A DNA stretch of 11,281 nucleotides, from NCBI GenBank assembly GCA_023421245.1, contig JAEZTV010000037.1, forward strand, positions 1-11,281. The letters run 5' to 3'. The translations under genes were made by a program, and so were the position numbers. Below, piece after piece: positions 6,409-11,281 of this stretch (position 1 is the first letter of the stretch; each line of letters begins with the position of its first letter). Source of the stretch: Bacillota bacterium. GTDB taxonomy: Bacteria > Bacillota > Clostridia > Oscillospirales > Ruminococcaceae. The notes below the pieces were generated by a model. That model worked only from the letters and a program-made list of their open reading frames with translations, made no database searches and was not told the DNA's origin.

Positions 6409-7812
6409 TTATTGTGCGTTTGCCTTTTCGCTCTGCCACATATCCTTTACAACGGTAACCACATCGTCCCAGGTCTTGGAGCCCTGTGCATACTCAAGCA
6501 AAGCTGCGCCAAAGGCATCCTTAAAGGTCTGGCTGGGGAATGCAGCAAACGTCCATGCAACGGAGGTGGTGTCTTTCTCCATCCACGCAAGCACTTCTTT
6601 TGCAAGCGGGTCGGAGGGTTTTTCGTCCTCTTCGAAGGTATCAAACGGTGCGATAAAACCAAGCTTGTTGGTTACAAAGTCTTTGCCGGTATCACTTGAG
6701 AACAGCCAGTTGAGGAAATCAATCGAAGCTTGCTGCTTTTCGGCGGATACCTTGCTGTTAATGGCAAAATAGTTTTCAGTGCCTACACACAGGCCCTGTT
6801 TTTCTTCGCCGGCCACACCGGTGTAGATAGGCATGAACTTGATATCCTCGGCCTTTACGGTGTTGCCGTCAACGCCGCTGATCTGCCCCCAAGCCCAGTT
6901 GCCGTTCTGAACCATAGCCACTCTGCCCAATGCAAACTCAGCCATGGAATCGTCTACCGACTTACTTCCCAAAAGACCTTTTGCGGTCACCGAGTTGTTC
7001 AGGTATAGGTCGAAGATACCGCGGAAATTGTCGCCGTATTTGAATGCGATCTCGTTGGACGCAAGGCCTGAAAGTACGGTGTTGTCGTATTCGGCATTGT
7101 CGTTAAACTCGTAATAAAGCGGCAGATTTGCAAGGTGAGTCTGCCATCTCCAGTCTTCACCCGGAGTAAGAGAAGTAGAAGCAAATACACCCTCGATGCC
7201 AAGCTCGGCCTTCTTTGCGGTCATATCCTCGGCAACAGCCTTCAGGATAGCAAAGTTATTGATTTCATTCGCAGAGGAGATCGAAACAGCCTTGTTTGAG
7301 AGCGCGAAGTACTTATCCATAATGGCGTTGTTGTAGATGATGCCGTAGCCTTCAACAACATAAGGAATTCCATACACGCCGTCGCCGCTGGTTACGGCAA
7401 GGCTTTTATCGGTCAGGTGCGCGTAAAGATCGGTATCCTTCAAATCAAGGCAGTAGTCTGCCCAGCCCTGATAGCCTACCGGCCCATTGATCTGGAAGAT
7501 GGTCGGTGCGTCGGATTTTGCGACCTCACTCTTGAGCGTTTGCTCATAGGTGCCGGCTGCCGCTGTTACAACGTTAACTGTTACACCTGTCTCGGCCTTG
7601 TATGCGGCTGCAATTTCGTCATACACTTCGGCAATCTCAGGTTTAAAGTTAAGATAGTAGATCTCATCCGCAGCAGGGGCGGCAGTGCTGGGAGTATCTT
7701 CGCTTGGTGCAGGAGCGGAAGGGGCTGCTGCTTCCTGTCCGCAGGCGGCAAATGCCGTTAGAACCATCAGCGCTGCCAGCGCCAGAGCAAACATTTTGCT
7801 TACTTTTCTCAT
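6409..7812 (-). CDS. Extracellular sugar-binding lipoprotein of an ABC transporter (probable maltodextrin)
   Basis: This lipid-anchored receptor captures sugar outside the membrane and delivers it to the MalF/MalG-like permeases. The 467-residue product starts with a basic n-region and hydrophobic core (MRKVSKMFALALAALM) leading to a lipobox FAAC with Cys24. The -3 residue is Phe rather than the usual Leu, a mild departure. A low-complexity linker rich in Ala, Pro, Ser and Glu follows to about residue 48. Then comes a family-1 type solute-binding domain, with EIAAAYKAETGVTVNVVTA near the N-terminus, GIPYVVEGYGIIYN near 158-171, and GRVAMVQNGNWAWGQ near 303-317. The start is firm: AGGAGG lies 7 nt before the ATG. 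It follows the regulator gene by 61 nt and precedes a stable stem-loop. The ligand is assigned only from linkage to malQ and glgP, so another oligosaccharide is possible. Confidence 0.95.
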   Translation of the reverse strand: MRKVSKMFALALAALMVLTAFAACGQEAAAPSAPAPSEDTPSTAAPAADEIYYLNFKPEIAEVYDEIAAAYKAETGVTVNVVTAAAGTYEQTLKSEVAKSDAPTIFQINGPVGYQGWADYCLDLKDTDLYAHLTDKSLAVTSGDGVYGIPYVVEGYGIIYNNAIMDKYFALSNKAVSISSANEINNFAILKAVAEDMTAKKAELGIEGVFASTSLTPGEDWRWQTHLANLPLYYEFNDNAEYDNTVLSGLASNEIAFKYGDNFRGIFDLYLNNSVTAKGLLGSKSVDDSMAEFALGRVAMVQNGNWAWGQISGVDGNTVKAEDIKFMPIYTGVAGEEKQGLCVGTENYFAINSKVSAEKQQASIDFLNWLFSSDTGKDFVTNKLGFIAPFDTFEEDEKPSDPLAKEVLAWMEKDTTSVAWTFAAFPSQTFKDAFGAALLEYAQGSKTWDDVVTVVKDMWQSEKANAQ

Positions 7813-7823
7813 AATAATCCTCC

Positions 7824-7837
7824 TGTAATCGTTTGGT
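7824..7837 (+). promoter_or_regulatory. Weak cre-like box just upstream of the binding-protein ribosome site
   Basis: TGTAATCGTTTGGT matches about 7 of 10 constrained positions of the CcpA cre consensus and abuts the AGGAGG of the binding-protein gene. It shares TGnnAnCGTTT with the boxes at 6167 and 8927. A small palindrome, GGTCAAATGACC, lies next to it at 7847-7858. Function is inferred, and the match alone is weak. Confidence 0.3.
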
Positions 7838-7873
7838 TTATGATAAGGTCAAATGACCCATATCCCACAAAAG

Positions 7874-8875
7874 TTATATGCTTCGCACCGATTCACCCAC
7901 CACAAGCTCCGCATCGAGCAGACGGTGATGCGCAGGCTCCGCAGCCTGTACCGAGCGCAGCAACATCTTCGCGCTTTGCGCGGCAATCTGTGTAAAGGGC
8001 TGACGAAGTGTAGTCAGGCGGGGCGTATAGTACTGGGCAAGATCAATTCCGTCATATCCCATTACCGAGATATCGTCCGGAACACGAAGCCCCGCGTCGT
8101 TGATAGCGCGGATACAACCCATTGCCATCATATCGGACATCGCGAAGATTGCAGTAATTTTACTGTTGCTTGCAAACAGACGCTTGGTTGCCTCGTACGC
8201 GGAGCTTACCGAGAAGTGCGCCTGCGCTAGACAGTATTCGTTAAACGTCTGTCCATGCGCCTCAAAGCTCTGGCGGCATCCCGCAAGACGAAGCCCGCCG
8301 GTGTAAGAGATGTCAAAATCGCCGCCGACCACCGCAATGTGCCGGTGACCGTTATCAAATAAATAATCCACCGCTTGCCTTGCGCATTTGGTATCGTCCA
8401 CGCTTACGCTTGACAGATTGTCGAATGTAAGATCCTTTGCGCTGGTTGTGCTGAGCACACAGGGGATGGATATGTTGGAAAACCGTTTTTGAAAGGATTT
8501 AATGTTACCGCCCAAAAACACGATACCGCGCGGCTTAAGCTCTCTGCATAGCTGCTCGGCGCTCCGCACCTCGTTTTCTTCTTCGTCAATGTAATGCAAG
8601 ACCACGCCAAGCCCTGCTTTGCTAAAGGTAATCTGCATATGTTCAATAATTGAAGCAAAAAAGAGGTTGAAGCTGCCCTTTACAAGGATAACAATGCTGT
8701 TGCTTTCCTGCTGCTTGAGCTGACGCGCATTGGAATTCGGAACAAAGCGGTGCTCCTTTACAATCTGATTAATTTTCGCCTTTGCTTCTTCACTGACGTC
8801 GGGATGATTATTCAGCGCACGCGAAACGGTGCTAACCCCATACCCGGACAGTTTTGCAATGTCCTTGATTGTCAA
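7874..8875 (-). CDS. LacI-family transcriptional regulator (probable MalR-type repressor)
   Basis: This sugar-responsive DNA-binding protein, usually a dimeric repressor released by a sugar ligand, has 333 residues, normal for the family. The N-terminal helix-turn-helix MTIKDIAKLSGYGVSTVSRA occupies residues 1-20. The minor-groove hinge NSNARQLKQQ lies at 47-56. The periplasmic-binding-protein-like effector domain fills the rest, with the typical blocks AMSDMMAMGCIRAIND (245-260), LRVPDDISVMGYDGID (263-278) and PRLTTLRQP (285-293). The start is a TTG at 8875 with GGTGAG 5 nt upstream. An in-frame TGA just before excludes any longer protein, and the start falls where family members begin. It is the first gene of the operon, with its own promoter and an operator-like palindrome in the leader, so autoregulation plus control of the downstream mal genes is likely. 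The inducer is not determinable from sequence. Confidence 0.95.
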   Translation of the reverse strand: MTIKDIAKLSGYGVSTVSRALNNHPDVSEEAKAKINQIVKEHRFVPNSNARQLKQQESNSIVILVKGSFNLFFASIIEHMQITFSKAGLGVVLHYIDEEENEVRSAEQLCRELKPRGIVFLGGNIKSFQKRFSNISIPCVLSTTSAKDLTFDNLSSVSVDDTKCARQAVDYLFDNGHRHIAVVGGDFDISYTGGLRLAGCRQSFEAHGQTFNEYCLAQAHFSVSSAYEATKRLFASNSKITAIFAMSDMMAMGCIRAINDAGLRVPDDISVMGYDGIDLAQYYTPRLTTLRQPFTQIAAQSAKMLLRSVQAAEPAHHRLLDAELVVGESVRSI

Positions 8876-8926
8876 AAAAGCTCACCATCCCCAAATTGTT
8901 GCCGGAAAGGATACCGGAATAGTTAC

Positions 8927-8940
8927 CGGAAACGTTCCCA
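8927..8940 (-). promoter_or_regulatory. Operator-like palindrome in the regulator leader
   Basis: Read on the minus strand this is TGGGAACGTTTCCG, with 10 of 12 central bases palindromic around AACGTT. It lies just downstream of the regulator's -10 box, the usual place for an autoregulatory LacI-family operator. It also fits the spacing of a cre site, at about 7 of 10 positions. Three TTCCGG copies continue downstream in the leader. Confidence 0.5.
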
Positions 8941-8952
8941 GTTGTTGAAACA

Positions 8953-8981
8953 ATTATAGCACGGTTTAGAAGCTAACGCAA
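8953..8981 (-). promoter_or_regulatory. Sigma-A promoter of the regulator/mal operon
   Basis: On the minus strand a perfect -10 box TATAAT (8958-8953) is preceded by a 17-nt spacer and a weak -35, TTGCGT (8981-8976). The -10 box lies about 78 nt upstream of the regulator's TTG start. It is the only clear leftward promoter found upstream of the operon. Confidence 0.7.
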
Positions 8982-9180
8982 CAATTTGTTGACAAAAACG
9001 TCGTTTTGCTCTAACAATCCTCAATCATATTGTACAATATTCATAAAGTCTTGCGAATATAACCAGTATCCTTGTGCTGCCTGTATATGAATTCAATGAT
9101 ACGGCAAGCTTCACAAAACACGTTTTGCCACCGAAAACGTCATGCGATGCGAAACACAATTTTCGCTCCCACTAAACTTA

Positions 9181-9209
9181 TTGTAATTTCTGTCGAAATA
9201 AGGTATGAT
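9181..9209 (+). promoter_or_regulatory. Sigma-A promoter of the 144-residue gene
   Basis: TTGTAA (9181-9186) and TATGAT (9204-9209) are separated by exactly 17 nt and lie 25 nt upstream of the GTG start. The match to consensus is 4/6 and 5/6. The ribosome site AAGGAGG follows at 9221-9227, so the mRNA leader is very short. Confidence 0.65.
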
Positions 9210-9234
9210 AATATTATGATAAGGAGGGATTGAC

Positions 9235-9669
9235 GTGACCGTTACAAGCCTTGCATCCAACTACTACAACATTTACACAAACTCCGCCATTCGTTCGTCC
9301 GACCATCAGAATACATATGATGTGAAAAAGTTCTCTAACGCACTTGGTGTATTGCAGAGTGCGAAATCCACAAACTTTTCCACATTGCAAAACGTCGATA
9401 CCTTTGTTAAAAACGGCTTTGCGGCAAGTGCGCTTGATGATTACGACAAGTTAAAGACGGCAATAGCCTCAAGCCCCATTTCGTCGCTTCTTTCGGGCAG
9501 CAATGGTCTTTCGAACATGTACCATCTGCTTGGCACCGAGCTTTCGATGATAACCGAGCAGATAAACGAGCTGTTTAGCGGCGGTTCTTCCGTTACCAGC
9601 GCAATTCAAAGCTATGCCAGTTATCTTGACACCGCGGCGAATGGTTCTTTTATGGATTTTACTGTCTGA
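9235..9669 (+). CDS. Uncharacterised Ser-rich protein of 144 residues
   Basis: I do not recognise the family. The gene is convincing as a real transcription unit: a sigma-A type promoter, AAGGAGG 7 nt before a GTG start, and a hairpin terminator that overlaps the stop codon. The protein has about 25 Ser (17 percent), many Asn, Thr, Ala and Tyr, one Pro, and no Cys or Trp. It has no signal peptide and no membrane segment. The N-terminus is Tyr/Asn/Ser-rich (SLASNYYNIYTNSA, 5-18). Residues about 32-86 look helical (VKKFSNALGVLQSAKS; DDYDKLKTAIAS). A Gly/Ser turn near 88-93 precedes another likely helix (MYHLLGTELSMITEQINELF, 95-114) and a Ser-rich tail. The look is of a soluble helical, perhaps oligomerising, protein; a structural or motility-related role is possible but unsupported. 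It is transcribed away from the mal operon, and nothing in the neighbourhood fixes its function. Confidence 0.75.
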   Translation: MTVTSLASNYYNIYTNSAIRSSDHQNTYDVKKFSNALGVLQSAKSTNFSTLQNVDTFVKNGFAASALDDYDKLKTAIASSPISSLLSGSNGLSNMYHLLGTELSMITEQINELFSGGSSVTSAIQSYASYLDTAANGSFMDFTV

Positions 9670-9706
9670 CACCGTGTTTTGAGCGGTGTCAGACTTATTT
9701 TTGTTT
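9664..9706 (+). terminator. Rho-independent terminator of the 144-residue gene
   Basis: GTCTGACACCG (9664-9674) pairs perfectly with CGGTGTCAGAC (9684-9694) over 11 bp, with a 9-nt loop, followed by a T-rich tail TTATTTTTGTTT. The TGA stop codon (9667-9669) lies inside the 5' arm. Confidence 0.85.
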
Positions 9707-9819
9707 GCATGGTTCTTATATATATCCTTGTTTTTATTTAGGGCAGATTGGCGGGCTATGGATGCACTCGGCACATAAAGATGCAAAAAAGAAAACACAG
9801 AAAAAGAGCGCCAGAGGTG

Positions 9820-9848
9820 TTGACATGCATCTGTAAAAAAAGTATAAT
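9820..9848 (+). promoter_or_regulatory. Consensus sigma-A promoter of tRNA-Gln
   Basis: A perfect -35 TTGACA (9820-9825) and perfect -10 TATAAT (9843-9848) are separated by 17 nt, about 20 nt before the mature tRNA 5' end. This is a near-ideal strong promoter, as expected for a stable RNA gene. Confidence 0.9.
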
Positions 9849-9868
9849 ATATATCGTCGCACAAATGA

Positions 9869-9942
9869 TGCGGAATTGTGTAACGGTAGCACGGCAGACT
9901 CTGACTCTGTTTGTCTGGGTTCGAATCCTAGTTCCGCAACCA
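9869..9942 (+). tRNA. trnQ: tRNA-Gln (anticodon CTG), CCA encoded
   Basis: The 74-nt sequence folds as a full cloverleaf. The acceptor arm TGCGGAA (9869-9875) pairs with TTCCGCA (9932-9938). A short D arm follows, then the anticodon arm GCAGA/TCTGT (first pair G-T) with loop CTCTGAC, giving anticodon CTG at 9901-9903. The T arm is CTGGG/CCTAG with loop TTCGAAT. Discriminator A (9939) and CCA (9940-9942) are encoded. It reads CAG glutamine codons. It stands alone, with its own promoter and terminator, and would complement a TTG-anticodon Gln tRNA located elsewhere. Confidence 0.98.
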
Positions 9943-9953
9943 AACCGCGAAAC

Positions 9954-9985
9954 AAAAAAAGACCTGCGTATGCGGGTCTTTTTTT
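9954..9985 (+). terminator. Terminator of tRNA-Gln
   Basis: GACCTGC (9961-9967) pairs with GCGGGTC (9972-9978) around a GTAT loop, with seven A before and seven T after (9979-9985). The symmetry of the A and T runs could make it bidirectional. Confidence 0.92.
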
Positions 9986-10037
9986 GTGGCTCTATATCAA
10001 TTGTTGGGGTAGCCCCCTGGAATGGAATAAAGTATGG

Positions 10038-10056
10038 GGTGGGTGGTTAACCCACC
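10038..10056 (-). terminator. Stem-loop at the transposase stop codon
   Basis: GGTGGGT (10038-10044) pairs with ACCCACC (10050-10056) around a 5-nt loop. The transposase TAA stop (minus strand, 10049-10047) lies in the loop. No T run follows, so it may serve as a protective 3' structure, a weak terminator, or part of the subterminal transposase-binding region. Confidence 0.4.
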
Positions 10057-11240
10057 TCGTCTTCTTTGTATTGGAGAATGTGCAGGATTCGGTTGCGGAA
10101 ACGATTGAAATTCCGGTATCCATAGGCATTTCGTTTAAGCACTTTGATCTTGTTGTTACAGCGTTCTGTGAACCCGTTGGTATATCCGCAGTCTAAGGCA
10201 TTTAAAATGCCTGCGGACCAATTAATGATTGTTTTCGCACAAGCCTCAAAACGTGGTATCTTGGAGTTTCCGGCGAGTAACACCCAGCTCGATAAGAGCT
10301 TTTTTGCAGATTCTGCGCTTTGCGGGGCAAGAAGCTGCAAGAACTTCTCTTTTAAAGAATACGCAGCTAGTAAGCGCTCACTGGCATATAGCATGATATC
10401 TACTTGCTGCTTTTGCTCTTGTGAAAGGTATTGATAGCGCTTGTTAAGTAAAGAACGGGAACGTTTAAAGTATTTGCGCCTGTATGGAGAAAGGGTGCCT
10501 TGCACCTCCTTTCGTACAGCTTCAAACGCCCAGATTACTTGACGTACAAAGTGGTATTTATCTATTACAAAAACAGCCTGATTGAAGAAGGTGTTTGAGA
10601 TATCCGCATATGTACTCCACATATCACTGACAAAATGAGTCACATGTGATCGCACAAATTGTTTGAAATATGTGATCAAGTGATATTTTTCTCTGCTAGG
10701 GAGAATATCCACAATGCAATGATTGACAGGGTCTGTAAGAATACATTGGTATTTCTGGCTGCCTGTATTGCCTTTGAACTCATCGATTGACACAACACGC
10801 GGAAGTGTAGAAGGCATATACTGTACCAAATCAAAGATGCGAATTACAGTAGATACCGAGAGGTTCATTTGACGCGTTACAGACGTAAAGGAGCAGACTT
10901 CCCCTGGCTTGGTAAGCACGTATGCCGCCAATCGGTTGGTCATACGGTGATAGCGAGGCAGAAAGGTATTCTTTTCTTGAAACCTTTTGCCGCACTGAGG
11001 ACAGCGGTATCTTCTTTTTCGAATAATGAGCAGCACCGGTTTCCCATACGCAGGAATATCCTTAACAGTTTGGCATCTGTAGTCATGTACTGTTCGAGTT
11101 GCGGCTCCGCAATCCGGACAGTGATGCGTCTTAAGCTCCATTTCAATTTCAATTACTGTAGAGGTTTTAGTTTGTTCAACCTTTTTTACAATTACCCCTT
11201 TTAATCCGAGCAGCTTTTCGATAGAATAAGAGCAGAGCAT
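10047..11240 (-). CDS. ISL3-family transposase (DDE type)
   Basis: This enzyme cuts and joins the ends of its insertion sequence. The 397-residue product has the ISL3 layout. An N-terminal zinc-finger region has Cys41-x2-Cys44 and Cys80-x2-Cys83, followed by a helix-turn-helix region (about 114-137). A DDE catalytic domain carries Asp153 in VVSIDEFKG, Asp206 in FVSDMWSTY and Glu359 in NGFTERCNN, with the usual long helical insertion (about 240-345) before the Glu. The C-terminal RNAYGYRNFNRFRNRIL is also typical. The start is ATG 11240, with TAGGAGGG 8 nt upstream; a longer in-frame ATG at 11276 has no ribosome site. No frameshift or stop interrupts the frame and all catalytic residues are present, so it is probably functional. 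It is transcribed toward the tRNA-Gln gene. Confidence 0.97.
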   Translation of the reverse strand: MLCSYSIEKLLGLKGVIVKKVEQTKTSTVIEIEMELKTHHCPDCGAATRTVHDYRCQTVKDIPAYGKPVLLIIRKRRYRCPQCGKRFQEKNTFLPRYHRMTNRLAAYVLTKPGEVCSFTSVTRQMNLSVSTVIRIFDLVQYMPSTLPRVVSIDEFKGNTGSQKYQCILTDPVNHCIVDILPSREKYHLITYFKQFVRSHVTHFVSDMWSTYADISNTFFNQAVFVIDKYHFVRQVIWAFEAVRKEVQGTLSPYRRKYFKRSRSLLNKRYQYLSQEQKQQVDIMLYASERLLAAYSLKEKFLQLLAPQSAESAKKLLSSWVLLAGNSKIPRFEACAKTIINWSAGILNALDCGYTNGFTERCNNKIKVLKRNAYGYRNFNRFRNRILHILQYKEDEVG

Positions 11241-11281
11241 AATCGATTCCCTCCTAATGGTGTGTCGCAATTCCATTTTAG

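Larger units (their letters stand above)
8876..9234. other. Divergent intergenic region between the LacI-type regulator and the 144-residue gene
   Basis: No gene is supported here. On the minus strand it holds the regulator promoter and leader operator; on the + strand, the promoter and ribosome site of the gene at 9235. Between them lie several palindromes: AAAACGTCGTTTT (8995-9007), the perfect 14-bp ATATTGTACAATAT (9027-9040), ATATTC/GAATAT arms (9038-9043, 9055-9060), AAAACACGTTTT (9115-9126) and GCGAAA/TTTCGC arms (9149-9154, 9161-9166). Confidence 0.65.
9988..11281 (-). mobile_element. ISL3-family insertion sequence, right end outside the window
   Basis: The element comprises the ISL3-type transposase plus flanking non-coding ends. 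The left boundary is placed at GGCTCTATATC (9988), because ISL3 elements typically begin with GG and a CT-containing inverted repeat, and because the tRNA terminator ends just before it at 9985. The sequence AATGGAAT occurs 33 nt inside the left end (10021) and, inverted, at 11270-11277 near the right edge. The right terminal repeat is therefore probably a few tens of bases beyond the window. Target duplication cannot be checked. Confidence 0.8.

Noticed and set aside
9734..9955. Minus-strand 73-residue frame containing GFEPRQTESESAVLPLHNS
   Set aside because: It is the antisense translation of the tRNA-Gln gene, a well-known spurious protein call; no ribosome site.
1..11281. CRISPR array, toxin-antitoxin pair, phage genes, riboswitch
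   Set aside because: No regularly spaced repeats, small gene pairs, phage-type genes or recognisable riboswitch cores were seen on reading both strands.

Overview
The window looks like chromosomal DNA of a Gram-positive, anaerobic Clostridia-type bacterium (Bacillota, plausibly a gut Oscillospiraceae/Lachnospiraceae relative). This is inferred from strong AGGAGG-type ribosome binding sites, a lipoprotein sugar-binding protein, a sugar ABC transporter without its own ATPase gene, frequent GTG/TTG starts, and an encoded CCA on the tRNA. No species-level marker is present.

Layout. (1) Positions 1-270 hold a possible 3' remnant of a transposase on the + strand, a long imperfect hairpin, and the GC-rich, T6-tailed terminator of the operon to its right. 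(2) Positions 271-8875 are a leftward (minus-strand) malto-oligosaccharide operon. In transcription order it encodes a LacI-family regulator, an extracellular sugar-binding lipoprotein, a 442-bp spacer with a 14-bp perfect stem-loop and a cre-like box, two CUT1 permeases (MalF-like and MalG-like), 4-alpha-glucanotransferase (malQ) and alpha-glucan phosphorylase (glgP). (3) Positions 8876-9234 are a divergent intergenic region holding the regulator promoter, several palindromes and the promoter of a rightward gene. (4) Positions 9235-9706 hold a monocistronic 144-residue protein of unknown function with its own promoter and terminator. (5) Positions 9820-9985 form a complete tRNA-Gln(CUG) unit with consensus promoter and terminator. 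(6) From about 9988 to the right edge lies an ISL3-family insertion sequence, abutting the tRNA terminator and cut off by the window end.

How the genes work together. The lipoprotein captures a malto-oligosaccharide (substrate inferred from neighbours) and the two permeases import it, powered by an ATPase encoded elsewhere. MalQ reshuffles short glucans into longer ones, and GlgP phosphorolyses these to glucose-1-phosphate. Three sites sharing the pattern TGnnAnCGTTT lie in the leaders of the regulator, binding-protein and malF genes. They suggest coordinated control by the local LacI-type repressor or by CcpA.

Overall this is a mostly ordinary sugar-utilisation locus. I see no clear sign of a new defence, mobile or biosynthetic system. 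The less ordinary points are the possible ATT start of malQ, the near-identical leaders of the two permease genes, the palindrome-rich divergent region, and the Ser-rich orphan gene at 9235.
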